Assembly (NCBI GenBank): GCA_902605605.1
Contig: CACLDI010000005.1
Coordinates: forward strand, 1-48,140
Length of the DNA stretch: 48,140 nt
Source of the DNA: an uncultured Pelagibacteraceae bacterium
Lineage (GTDB): Bacteria; Pseudomonadota; Alphaproteobacteria; Pelagibacterales; Pelagibacteraceae
Direction of reading: 5' to 3'
The notes beneath the pieces are model-generated. The model was not told the origin of the DNA. It saw only the letters and a list, made by a program, of their open reading frames with translations, and made no database searches. Shown here in pieces: positions 1 through 8,277 of the stretch (the first letter of the stretch is position 1; each line of letters opens with the position of its first letter). The translations under genes and the position numbers were made by a program.

Positions 1-477
1 AACAGTCCTATAATGTTAATTGGTGAAGCCCCAGGTTTAGAGGAAGACAGTAATGCTAATATTTTTATGGGCGAAGTTGGAGAGCTCCTTGATAAAATGC
101 TGCTGGCTATCGAGATAAAAAGAAAAAATATTTATTGTAGTTATTCAATAAATTTTAGACCCCCAGAGGACAGAAAGCCAACATCAGTAGAAATCAAAAG
201 ATATTCTGTGTTTCTAAAAGAGCATATATCAATAATAGAGCCAAAAATTGTTATTTTAATGGGAATTACAGCTATGGAGGCTGTTACAGGAATTAACGGT
301 AAAATTTCGAGTGAAAGAGGAAAATGGAAAGAGGTCATACTAAATGGTCGAACCTATCCTTTGATGATAACTTTCAATCCTTCATATTTATTAAGGTTTC
401 CAGAGAATAAGAAATACTCATGGGAAGATCTAAAAAAAATAAGACAGAAGATAAAAGACTTAAATTTAAAAGTTTAA
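1..477 (+). CDS. Uracil-DNA glycosylase, family 4-like (5' partial)
   Basis: Removes uracil from DNA in base excision repair if active. The frame is open to the window edge, so the N-terminus is missing; 158 residues are visible. The GEAPG loop sits at visible residues 8-12, followed by the G-x-L-L-D-K-M-L helix typical of family 4/5 enzymes and the RPPEDRKPT stretch matching the family RPPGNRxPT motif. Oddities: the usual TFHPxYLLR motif reads FNPSYLLR, with Asn at visible residue 126 where His is expected, and the two positions near RPP that carry iron-sulfur cysteines in classical family 4 enzymes are not Cys. The stop overlaps the rnhB start by one base. The family is fairly sure; catalytic competence is not. 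Confidence 0.8.
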   Translation, partial: NSPIMLIGEAPGLEEDSNANIFMGEVGELLDKMLLAIEIKRKNIYCSYSINFRPPEDRKPTSVEIKRYSVFLKEHISIIEPKIVILMGITAMEAVTGINGKISSERGKWKEVILNGRTYPLMITFNPSYLLRFPENKKYSWEDLKKIRQKIKDLNLKV

Positions 478-1049
478 TGAAAATAATCGCAGGTGTAGAT
501 GAAGTCGGTAGAGGAAGTTTAATTGGACCAGTTTATGCGGCAGCTGTTATTTTGAATAAATCAGTTAATTCTACAATACTTAAAGACTCTAAAAGACTAA
601 CGAAGGAAAAAAGAGAAATTTTATTTAAATACATCAAAAAAAATTCTATTTGGGCTACTGGTAAAGCCACTGTTAAAGAAATAGATAAAATAAATATTCT
701 TCAGGCAAGTTTACTTGCCATGAAAAGAGCAATAAAAAAACTCAAAAAAAAACCTTCACAAGTTTTAATAGATGGAAATAAAATACCAGATTTAAAAAAT
801 TACAATTTAAGGGCAATAGTAAAAGGTGACCAAAAAATACCCTCCATTTCAGCAGCATCAATTATTGCTAAAGTAACTAGGGATAAATTTATAAAAACAT
901 TAGCGAAAAAAAACAAAGGATATAATTGGGATAAAAATTTTGGTTATGGAACTAAGCAGCATTTAAAGGCAATAAAAAAGCTTGGTGTTAACAAACATCA
1001 TAGAAAAACATTCTCACCAATATCAAAACTCACGAAACACAATATCTAG
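477..1049 (+). CDS. rnhB: Ribonuclease HII
   Basis: Cuts the RNA strand of RNA/DNA hybrids and removes single ribonucleotides from DNA. The 190-residue length is normal. The DEVGRG motif near the N-terminus supplies D8 and E9, IDGN supplies D99, and the conserved SISAASIIAKVTRDK segment ends with D136, completing the DEDD metal site. The ATG at 477 is chosen because it starts right before the conserved IAGVDEVGRG and overlaps the preceding stop (TAATG); a longer frame from 420 only reads into the glycosylase gene. rnhB followed by ccrM is a familiar alphaproteobacterial order. Confidence 0.95.
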   Translation: MKIIAGVDEVGRGSLIGPVYAAAVILNKSVNSTILKDSKRLTKEKREILFKYIKKNSIWATGKATVKEIDKINILQASLLAMKRAIKKLKKKPSQVLIDGNKIPDLKNYNLRAIVKGDQKIPSISAASIIAKVTRDKFIKTLAKKNKGYNWDKNFGYGTKQHLKAIKKLGVNKHHRKTFSPISKLTKHNI

Positions 1050-1141
1050 TTATCATAAATTTTAGCCACACAAATCGAGTCTTAATATTTCAATCTCAGG
1101 TTGACCGTGGAATCTATTTAGAGTCTAATTATTTTATAAAA
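1050..1141 (+). promoter_or_regulatory. ccrM upstream region with three GANTC sites and a sigma70-like promoter
   Basis: The 92-bp gap between rnhB and ccrM holds GAGTC at 1077-1081, GAATC at 1110-1114 and GAGTC at 1121-1125, all matches to GANTC, the expected target of the CcrM methylase encoded downstream. A good promoter can be drawn with TTGACC (1101-1106) and TCTAAT (1124-1129), 17 bp apart. This puts one GANTC in the spacer and one overlapping the -10 box. Transcription would then start only about 6 nt before the ATG at 1142, and no Shine-Dalgarno sequence is visible. Methylation feedback on ccrM is known in Caulobacter; here it is inferred from site placement only. Confidence 0.55.
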
Positions 1142-2212
1142 ATGAAGACTGATTTCAAAAATAAAATTATTAATGGAGATAGCCTAGAAGAATTAAAAAA
1201 AATTCCACGTGAAACTTTTGATTTAATTTTTGCAGACCCTCCATACAATCTTCAATTAAAAAGCGAATTAGTCAGACCAGACAGATCTAAAGTAGATGCT
1301 GTAAATGACAAATGGGATCAGTTCGAAAATTTTAAAAAATACGATGAGTTTACATATGCGTGGTTATCAGAATGTAAAAGAATTTTAAAAAGAGATGGAG
1401 CAATTTGGGTTATTGGGAGTTATCACAATATTTTTAGAGTAGGAACTGCAATTCAAAATTTAGGATTTTGGATTTTAAACGATGTTATTTGGAATAAAAA
1501 TAATCCAATGCCTAATTTTAGAGGAACACGATTTACCAACGCTCACGAAACTTTGATTTGGGCATCTAAAAGTGAAAAATCAAAATATACATTTAATTAT
1601 CAATCACTAAAATGTTTGAATGATGATTTACAAATGAGATCAAACTGGGATCTTCCGATTTGCAGTGGTGCAGAAAGATTAAAGAAAAACGGCAAAAAAG
1701 TGCATTCAACTCAAAAACCGGAGGCTTTACTTCACAGAGTTTTATTAGCATCTACAAATAAAGATGACATGATTTTAGACCCTTTTTTAGGTTCAGGAAC
1801 AACAGCAACTGTCGCGAAAAAACTTGGTAGAAATTATTTTGGTATAGAAAAAGAAAAAAATTATTTCAAAGCTGCAGAAAAAAGAATTAAAAATGCAAAA
1901 CCTATTGAAGATGATTTACTTGATACTCTTAAAAATAATAGATCAAAACCTAGAATACCATTTGGATCATTAGTGGAGCTTGGGATAATTAAGCCAGGTA
2001 CTAACATTTTTGACAATAAGAAAAAAATTACTGCAAAAATTTTAGCAGATGGAAGTATAAAGCATAACCAATCTGAAGGCTCTATTCATAAAGTTGCAGC
2101 TACTATTTTAGGTGCTGAAAGTTGTAATGGGTGGACATATTGGCATTGTGATATCAACGGCAGAATATATCCAATAGACTACTTAAGACAAAGATTAATC
2201 TCAAAAAATTAA
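1142..2212 (+). CDS. ccrM: Adenine-N6 DNA methyltransferase CcrM (GANTC)
   Basis: Solo DNA methyltransferase that methylates adenine in GANTC and times replication and cell-cycle transcription in alphaproteobacteria. Motif IV DPPY begins at D32 and the SAM-binding motif DPFLGSG at D213; DPPY before FxGxG is the beta-class order. Residues after about 265 form the CcrM-type C-terminal domain, with GSIHKVAATI and SCNGWTYWH preserved. Length (356 aa) is normal for CcrM and no restriction enzyme gene is adjacent. The end overlaps the convergent monooxygenase gene by 4 nt. The upstream region carries three GANTC sites, suggesting self-regulation. GANTC specificity is inferred from the family. Confidence 0.95.
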   Translation: MKTDFKNKIINGDSLEELKKIPRETFDLIFADPPYNLQLKSELVRPDRSKVDAVNDKWDQFENFKKYDEFTYAWLSECKRILKRDGAIWVIGSYHNIFRVGTAIQNLGFWILNDVIWNKNNPMPNFRGTRFTNAHETLIWASKSEKSKYTFNYQSLKCLNDDLQMRSNWDLPICSGAERLKKNGKKVHSTQKPEALLHRVLLASTNKDDMILDPFLGSGTTATVAKKLGRNYFGIEKEKNYFKAAEKRIKNAKPIEDDLLDTLKNNRSKPRIPFGSLVELGIIKPGTNIFDNKKKITAKILADGSIKHNQSEGSIHKVAATILGAESCNGWTYWHCDINGRIYPIDYLRQRLISKN

Positions 2213-3360
2213 TTATTGTAAATTTTTCCTAAATAATTTTCTAAAAATTTTTTGTTCTTAGTTAATATTTTCAATCCCATATTTCTAAAGAATACTATAA
2301 TTGGATTTGATACATGAAAAGCAAATTGATTTAGTTTTGATCTATTATTAATCATTTTTACCCTTGAAACTCTATTACTATAATAATTAGATTTGTTATT
2401 TATGATACTTTCAAATAATTCTGATGCGCCTTCAATAGACTGTGAGGCTCCTTGTGCAAAAGAAGGTGGAAAGGCAAAAAAGGCGTCTCCAACAAGATGA
2501 ATATTTTCAACTGATTTATGAAAATCTTTACTAACAAAAACTGGGAAGCACTTGATATTATTTAGGTTACTTAAAATTGAAGAAGAAATTTTAATTTGTA
2601 ATTTATTTTTAATTCCCTCGATAAAAGCTTTTTCTTCAAAAAGGCTATAGTTTTTAAGCTCATTTGCAGTTAATTGATGCTTTAAAACACCAATAAAATT
2701 GTATTCTCCAGCACTGTTATCAATTGGGTAGATAACATAATGAAAATCAGGACCTACAAATAAAGAAATGTTCATTTCGTTTAAATTATTTAGATTAGCC
2801 CGAGGGATTTTACCTCTAATTGCAATACAATTATTATAAGTTGGTTGCATGTGATTATTAGAAATTAAGGATTTTCCTTTAGAAAAAATACCGTCGGAAA
2901 TAATTAGATAGTCACAAATAAAACTTTGATTGTTGTTAAAAGTTAAATTTATTTGATCATGTTTTTTTTCAATTTTCTCAATGCTATGTTCATATTTTAT
3001 ATCCTGCTCATCTAATCTATTTTTTAAAAATTCAACTAATATAGATCTTTTCATTGTGGTGTATTTACAATCTTCAGAATTATATTCAGAAATATTCAAA
3101 TCAGATATTTTTTTTAGATTTTTAATCTCATAAAAATCAATTTTTTCAGGATTAAACTTTTCCTTATTTTCTATTTCATTAAATCCAATTTTGTTTAAAA
3201 GCTTGATACTATTGTTTGAAAGTTGAATTCCATACCCCTCTTCTAACTCTACTGAGTGTTTTTTTTCAAATATTGTAACTTGATAATTGGGATTTTCTTT
3301 AAATAAATTAGCAATGAATAAACCTGAAATTCCTGCTCCTATAATTCCAATTTTTTTCAT
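2209..3360 (-). CDS. FAD-dependent monooxygenase (group A, UbiH/salicylate hydroxylase-like)
   Basis: Probable NAD(P)H-dependent flavoprotein hydroxylase of the p-hydroxybenzoate hydroxylase fold; the substrate is unknown. The N-terminus has the FAD-binding GAGISG at residues 8-13, then EGYGIQLSNNS, which resembles the GxGIxLxPN motif of this group, and a second FAD motif GDAFFAFPP around residues 291-299, followed by GASQSIEGA. Length (383 aa) fits. It overlaps the start side of mutY by 4 nt and the ccrM end by 4 nt. It lies between ccrM and mutY, in an otherwise DNA-maintenance block, so it may be an insertion there. A ubiquinone role is possible but not supported by local context. Confidence 0.75.
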   Translation of the reverse strand: MKKIGIIGAGISGLFIANLFKENPNYQVTIFEKKHSVELEEGYGIQLSNNSIKLLNKIGFNEIENKEKFNPEKIDFYEIKNLKKISDLNISEYNSEDCKYTTMKRSILVEFLKNRLDEQDIKYEHSIEKIEKKHDQINLTFNNNQSFICDYLIISDGIFSKGKSLISNNHMQPTYNNCIAIRGKIPRANLNNLNEMNISLFVGPDFHYVIYPIDNSAGEYNFIGVLKHQLTANELKNYSLFEEKAFIEGIKNKLQIKISSSILSNLNNIKCFPVFVSKDFHKSVENIHLVGDAFFAFPPSFAQGASQSIEGASELFESIINNKSNYYSNRVSRVKMINNRSKLNQFAFHVSNPIIVFFRNMGLKILTKNKKFLENYLGKIYNN

Positions 3361-4340
3361 TTATTACTTTCTAGGTATCTAACAATTCTTTTTGTAAAAG
3401 TTGGTAATGTGTAGTTTTTTAACTTCTTAGGATCGATCCAGTGGGAAGTTGGTAATGAACCTACTTTATTCTTATGTTCAATTTTTATATTCATATTCAT
3501 ATTTGACATCTTGAAATTAACTATATCTGTTGAACTTGTAGGCTTTGATAATTCTTGCATGGGAAAAATACTAAAATTTTTCAAAAAATTAAATTTAGTA
3601 TTTTTAATCAAAAGATATTTATTTTTATCTTTATAAACTTTTAGTAAATAATATTTATTGTTATTCTTTTTTTTGATTTTAGTAAGTAGGAAATCTTTTC
3701 TTTTTAAAGCAATACATTTACTTGAAATTGGACATTGTTCACAATGAGGATTACTCGGTTTGCAGATTAAAGCTCCTAGTTCCATTAAGGCCTGAGCATA
3801 ATCACTTGCCCTACTTGAATACCCAAAGATTTCTTTTTTCTTGATTAAGTTCTCTTTATTAATTTCATTTTCTTTTTTTAAATATAAATATCTTTTAAGA
3901 ACTCTTTCAATGTTTCCATCTAAAGGAATAATGCTTTTATTAAAAGCTATAGCTGATATTGCACTCGCAGTGTAATCACCTATACCTGGAAGAGATTTTA
4001 AATCTGAATAGTTTCTTGGAAGTTTTTTATCAAATTTTTTAATAACTAATAGAGCAGTTTTTTTTAAGTTTCTAACCCTAGAATAATAACCAAGCCCCTC
4101 CCAAAGCTTAATCAGTTTATGATTTTCGAAATTTGCTAAAGTCTCTAAGTCAGGAATATTTTTTATAAATCTATTAAAGTAAGGGACTACTGTTGCTACC
4201 TGAGTTTGCTGTAACATAAATTCACTAACTAATGTGTAATATTGCTTTTTTTTATGAGAGACTTTTTTTCTCCAGGGTAAAACTCGCTTATTTATGTCAT
4301 ACCAATTAAGAATTTTTTTTGTTATTATTTGGTCTTTCAT
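3357..4340 (-). CDS. mutY: A/G-specific adenine DNA glycosylase MutY
   Basis: Removes adenine mispaired with 8-oxoguanine. The 327-residue product shows the catalytic SEFMLQQTQV (E40), the helix-hairpin-helix LPGIGDYTA (residues 117-125), the catalytic Asp in PLDGN (D141) and the iron-sulfur loop with C193, C200, C203 and C209. The C-terminal part is NUDIX-like, as in MutY. The start at 4340 is chosen because the family normally begins shortly before the LPWR motif; an in-frame ATG at 4385 would add 15 residues of unfamiliar sequence running antisense into the next gene. Its start codon abuts the divergent DUF721 start. Confidence 0.95.
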   Translation of the reverse strand: MKDQIITKKILNWYDINKRVLPWRKKVSHKKKQYYTLVSEFMLQQTQVATVVPYFNRFIKNIPDLETLANFENHKLIKLWEGLGYYSRVRNLKKTALLVIKKFDKKLPRNYSDLKSLPGIGDYTASAISAIAFNKSIIPLDGNIERVLKRYLYLKKENEINKENLIKKKEIFGYSSRASDYAQALMELGALICKPSNPHCEQCPISSKCIALKRKDFLLTKIKKKNNNKYYLLKVYKDKNKYLLIKNTKFNFLKNFSIFPMQELSKPTSSTDIVNFKMSNMNMNIKIEHKNKVGSLPTSHWIDPKKLKNYTLPTFTKRIVRYLESNK

Positions 4341-4829
4341 ATGCAATTTAAAAATAATACTAAGCAGAGAAATGTCTCCATTCAAGGCTTAAGATCTTTT
4401 AAAGACACTTTGCCAAAAAATGTAAAAAGGATTATTAATAAAAAAGGTCACATTTACTCAGAAACCCTGAGTAATTGGAAATACCTTGTAGGTGACGAGT
4501 TATTCAAGTGCTGCTATCCAAAAACATTTAAAAGTTCAAATAAATTTGGTGTAAGTACATTAGTGATCATGGTCAAAAGAGGCCACGAAGTTGACATAGA
4601 ATATTCTAAAAAAGATATTTTAAATAAGATGAATGCTTATTTTGGTTATGAAGTTGTTGAGAAACTTAAATTCATTAGTTTTGATGATGAACAAAAAGTT
4701 TCCCCTAAACTAGAGATTAATGAAAAAAATGTGACAATAAATAGATATAAAGACAAAATCAGCGATGTTAAAAATGAAAAAATTAAACAATCATTATTAG
4801 AGCTAACTAAAGTGTTTAAAAAAAAATGA
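4341..4829 (+). CDS. DciA-like protein (DUF721)
   Basis: DUF721 proteins are DciA-type loaders of the replicative helicase DnaB in bacteria lacking DnaC. The 162-residue product begins with a short basic tail, then a domain with W-x-x-x-V-G segments (NWKYLVGDEL) and a beta-rich core (STLVIMVKRGHEVDIEYSKK) typical of DUF721, and a divergent C-terminus. The ATG at 4341 lies immediately next to the ATG of mutY on the other strand (CATATG), leaving no intergenic space; a TTG at 4329 would overlap mutY. The end overlaps the DsbA-like gene by ATGA. The family is likely; the helicase-loading role is inferred. Confidence 0.75.
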   Translation: MQFKNNTKQRNVSIQGLRSFKDTLPKNVKRIINKKGHIYSETLSNWKYLVGDELFKCCYPKTFKSSNKFGVSTLVIMVKRGHEVDIEYSKKDILNKMNAYFGYEVVEKLKFISFDDEQKVSPKLEINEKNVTINRYKDKISDVKNEKIKQSLLELTKVFKKK

Positions 4830-5404
4830 AAAAAATTTTAATAATTTCAATATTTTTTTTCTTCGGTGCTTTAAGCACTCAAGCTGACGAAATTAAAAGA
4901 ATTCTTGTAGGAAATAAGAGTGCAAAAATATCTATCATCGCTTTTGAATCTTTAACTTGTAGCCATTGTGCTAACTTTCATAAAGATGTTTATCCTTTAT
5001 TAAAAAAAGAATATTTAGATACAGGTTTAGCCAAGATTGAATTTAGACATTTTCCTCTAGATATTGCTGCTTTTAATGCTTCAAAAGTTGCTCAATGTAG
5101 AAATGATGGGGAAGCAGAGATATTAGAAAGTTTATATGCTAATCAACAAAAGTGGGTAAAAGGAAGTTCAGTTGAGGAAGCAAATATTAATCTAAAAAAG
5201 TTTTTATCAACAGAGGGTTTCAATATTGATTTTGAAAGCTGTATTAACAACAAGAAAATTGAAGATTTTGTATTAAATGACCGAATCGATGGAGCTAAAA
5301 ACTTCAAAGTAAATGCTACCCCTACGATAATAATTAATAACGAAAAGTTTGATAAAACCTTAAATTACAAAAATTTAAAAAAAGCTCTTGAAAAACTGAT
5401 ATAA
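4826..5404 (+). CDS. DsbA-family thiol:disulfide oxidoreductase, exported
   Basis: Likely periplasmic thioredoxin-fold oxidase or isomerase that handles disulfides in exported proteins. A signal peptide covers about residues 1-20 (hydrophobic core LIISIFFFFGAL, cleavage near TQA-DE). The active site is C45-S-H-C48, and the cis-proline loop is T165-P166. An alpha-helical insertion between them matches the DsbA/thioredoxin_4 family. Length 192 aa. Start overlaps the previous stop by 4 nt and the end lies 8 nt before smc. The DUF721-DsbA-smc order recurs in alphaproteobacteria, with no obvious functional link. Confidence 0.88.
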   Translation: MKKILIISIFFFFGALSTQADEIKRILVGNKSAKISIIAFESLTCSHCANFHKDVYPLLKKEYLDTGLAKIEFRHFPLDIAAFNASKVAQCRNDGEAEILESLYANQQKWVKGSSVEEANINLKKFLSTEGFNIDFESCINNKKIEDFVLNDRIDGAKNFKVNATPTIIINNEKFDKTLNYKNLKKALEKLI

Positions 5405-5412
5405 GTTTCTTT

Positions 5413-7986
5413 ATGGAGTTTAAAAAAATCCAATTAAATGGATTTAAATCTTTCGCAGAAAAAGCAGATTTTTTAATCGAAGATGGCTTGACTGGTATTG
5501 TTGGACCTAACGGGTGTGGAAAATCTAATATAGTTGAATCTCTAAGATGGGCAATGGGTGAAACATCTGCAAAAAGCATGCGTGGATCTGGAATGGAGGA
5601 TGTAATTTTTTCAGGTACTTCAAATAAAGCGTCAAAGAATATTGCCGAAGTTACTATAGAAGTTGAAAATAAAGATAAAGAAGGTCCAATTCAGTATCGA
5701 GAGCATGATCAAGTTCAAATTAAAAGAAAAATAGAAAAAGATAAAGGTTCTAAATTTTACATTAACGGTAAAGAAGTGCGAGCTAGAGATGCTCAAATGT
5801 TTTTTGCTGATCTATCAACTGGTGCACATTCCCCTTCAATGATTAGTCAAGGAAGAATTGGAGCTTTAGTAACTGCAAAACCTACAGATCGAAGAGCAAT
5901 ATTAGAGGAAGCTGCAGGTATTTCTGGGTTGCATGTGAGAAGACATGAAGCTGAATTAAGATTGGGTGCTGCAGAAAACAATCTTAAAAGAGCTGATGAG
6001 CTTAGAAGACAACAAGAAAAGCAATTAGCAAATCTTCAAAAACAGGCAGAGGAAGCTACAAAATACAAACTTATCTCTGAAGAAATAAAAAAAATTGAGG
6101 CTGGTTTATATTATTTAAAATTAATTGAGATAGACAAAGAAATCAGAATAGAAAATGAAATAAATAACGAAGCTGAAGGCGAAGTTGATGGATTTAATAC
6201 TAAAATATCAGAGCTGGAAAGTTTAATAAAACTTTCAACTGATAAAGTTTCACCACTTAGAGAAAAAAATATAGAAAATTTGTCAAGAATTCAAAGACTT
6301 AATCTAGAGCTACAAAGTTTAGATGAAGAAAACATAAGGACCCAAGATGAAATCGAAACTATTAAAAAGTCAATTCAAACTCTTGACGACGATATCGCTA
6401 GAGAAAAAGGAATAATTATTGACGCTAATTCTAATGAAAAACGACTAAAAGAGGAAAAATCAGATTTGATAGAGACAGACTCTAAATATTTTGAAACAGA
6501 AAAACTTTCCAATGAAGAGCTCGAGATGGCAAAAGATAGATTAAAAGATGAGCAAAAAGCTGTTGATGATGTTGTAAATAGCTTTGCTGATCAGGTAATC
6601 AATACTAGCTTGGACCCAATCAAAAATGTGCAAAATTCAATCCAAAGGGTTAAAGAATTAATAGATAGTAATGAAATTAATCAGGCAGTTACTTTACTAG
6701 ATAGATGCAACATGGAGCTTAATAATTTTTTAAATGACTTAAAAGATGACAAATCTAGAAATGAATTATTGAGTGTTAGTGAAAAATCTCAAAACATAAA
6801 ATTACTCCAAGAAAAATATGCTGATGCTTATAGTAAAAATCAATCTATCAAAAATGAGTCTATAAAAAGAAATGAAAGAATTAAAACTATTGAAACTGAA
6901 ATTGAAAGTTGGAAAAATTTATTATCAAATTCAGAAAAAATGGTTTCAGAACTTACTGAAAGAAAAAATAAATTGTCATCTCAATTGAGTGATTTAGAAA
7001 ATCAACCAAGAGTTCAGGCTGAAAGAAAAGGTCAAATTTCAGAAAATTTGAGAATTTCTGATAAAGAAAAAATTGATAACGAACTAATTATTGATGAAAC
7101 CGATAAAAAAATTGAAACTTTAAGAAGTGAATTAAATCAAATTCAAGAACAATCAATTCAAATTAGAGAAAGAAAAGCAAGTTCAGGTGCAACTATTGAT
7201 GGTCTTCAAAAAAGAAAAGATGATTTATTAGACCGTATAAGTTCTGAATTAAATCTTAATGAGGAAAACATTTTAGAGAATTCAAATTTAAATGGTGTTG
7301 ATGAGCTTCCCAACGCTGTTGATCAAGAAGATGTGTTGGATAAAAAGAAGCAAGAAAGAGAAAGGTTTGGCTCTGTAAACTTAAAAGCAGACGAAGAAAC
7401 TAGTAAATATGAAGAAGAGATTAAGAAAATGGAGCAAGATCGTGCAGATTTAGTAACAGCTATTGTAAAACTGAAAGATAGTATAAATGAACTTAATCAA
7501 AAAGGACGCGAGAGATTAATTGAGGCTTTTGAGAAAGTTAATAGAAAGTTTAATGAGGTCTATACAAAATTGTTTAATGGAGGAAATGCAAAATTAGAAT
7601 TAGTGGACTCTGATGATCCTCTGGAAGCTGGATTAGAGATGTTGGTAAGCCCTCCTGGAAAAAGATTACAATCAATAACCTTATTATCTGGAGGAGAGCA
7701 AGCATTAACGGCACTTTCATTGATCTTTGCAGTTTTTTTAACTAACCCATCTCCAATTTGTGTTTTGGATGAGGTTGATGCTCCGCTGGATGACGCAAAT
7801 GTAACAAGATTTTGCAGTCTACTTGGAGAGTTGACTAAAATAACAAATACTAAATTTATCATCGTAACTCATCATGCATTAACCATGTCGAAAATGAATA
7901 GATTATATGGGGTAACTATGCCTCAAAAAGGTATTAGTCAGTTAGTTGCAGTTGATTTACAAAAAGCAGAGAGTATGGTTGCCTAA
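5413..7986 (+). CDS. smc: Chromosome segregation ATPase SMC, short form without recognisable hinge
   Basis: Condensin ATPase that organises and helps segregate the chromosome. The head domains are clear: Walker A GPNGCGKS at residues 31-38, GAHSPSMISQGRI and the conserved LEEAAGISG helix near 150-175, the ABC signature LSGGEQ at 758-763 and Walker B VLDEVDAPLDD from residue 784. Between them lies a nearly continuous, charged coiled coil. The protein is only 857 residues against about 1,150 for most bacterial SMCs, and no globular glycine-rich hinge is seen; the midpoint (about residues 385-447) is a short helical-looking segment. The frame is intact, so this is not a frameshift. It lies 9 nt upstream of atpI; scpA/scpB are not in the window. 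Confidence 0.93.
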   Translation: MEFKKIQLNGFKSFAEKADFLIEDGLTGIVGPNGCGKSNIVESLRWAMGETSAKSMRGSGMEDVIFSGTSNKASKNIAEVTIEVENKDKEGPIQYREHDQVQIKRKIEKDKGSKFYINGKEVRARDAQMFFADLSTGAHSPSMISQGRIGALVTAKPTDRRAILEEAAGISGLHVRRHEAELRLGAAENNLKRADELRRQQEKQLANLQKQAEEATKYKLISEEIKKIEAGLYYLKLIEIDKEIRIENEINNEAEGEVDGFNTKISELESLIKLSTDKVSPLREKNIENLSRIQRLNLELQSLDEENIRTQDEIETIKKSIQTLDDDIAREKGIIIDANSNEKRLKEEKSDLIETDSKYFETEKLSNEELEMAKDRLKDEQKAVDDVVNSFADQVINTSLDPIKNVQNSIQRVKELIDSNEINQAVTLLDRCNMELNNFLNDLKDDKSRNELLSVSEKSQNIKLLQEKYADAYSKNQSIKNESIKRNERIKTIETEIESWKNLLSNSEKMVSELTERKNKLSSQLSDLENQPRVQAERKGQISENLRISDKEKIDNELIIDETDKKIETLRSELNQIQEQSIQIRERKASSGATIDGLQKRKDDLLDRISSELNLNEENILENSNLNGVDELPNAVDQEDVLDKKKQERERFGSVNLKADEETSKYEEEIKKMEQDRADLVTAIVKLKDSINELNQKGRERLIEAFEKVNRKFNEVYTKLFNGGNAKLELVDSDDPLEAGLEMLVSPPGKRLQSITLLSGGEQALTALSLIFAVFLTNPSPICVLDEVDAPLDDANVTRFCSLLGELTKITNTKFIIVTHHALTMSKMNRLYGVTMPQKGISQLVAVDLQKAESMVA

Positions 7987-7995
7987 ACTGTACAA

Positions 7996-8271
7996 ATGTC
8001 AAAAGATCCATTAAAAACTCGCCTAGAGATTGCAAAAAACAAGGTTTCAAAGAGAAATCTTTTTGATAAAAAAAATAATCCCTCACCTATTGGAACAGCC
8101 TTTAAATTAAGCACTGAACTGGTCGCTGCAGTTGCTGTAGGGACAATTATTGGGTTTATTTTTGATAAGACCTTTGGTACTAAACCATGGTTTATATTAA
8201 TATTTTTTTTTGTGGGAGTAGTTGCCGGAATAACGAACGTAATTAGATCTGCAAAAAATATGCAAAAATAA
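7996..8271 (+). CDS. atpI: ATP synthase assembly/accessory protein AtpI
   Basis: Small inner-membrane protein thought to help c-ring assembly or Mg transport at the head of F0 operons. The 91-residue product has a basic N-terminal tail and two hydrophobic helices (about residues 38-57 and 62-84) separated by the FDKTFGTKPW loop typical of AtpI/AtpR. It starts 9 nt after smc and ends 6 nt before atpB, so it is probably cotranscribed with both. Assignment rests on this topology plus position. Confidence 0.85.
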   Translation: MSKDPLKTRLEIAKNKVSKRNLFDKKNNPSPIGTAFKLSTELVAAVAVGTIIGFIFDKTFGTKPWFILIFFFVGVVAGITNVIRSAKNMQK

Positions 8272-8277
8272 ATACTT

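Noticed and set aside
420-476. Longer start for rnhB giving 19 extra residues
   Set aside because: The extra residues lie in another frame of the glycosylase gene; the ATG at 477 is directly before the conserved RNase HII start.
5334-5579. Frameshift explanation for the short smc
   Set aside because: The smc frame is continuous from head to head with coiled-coil character throughout; no second frame carries hinge-like sequence.
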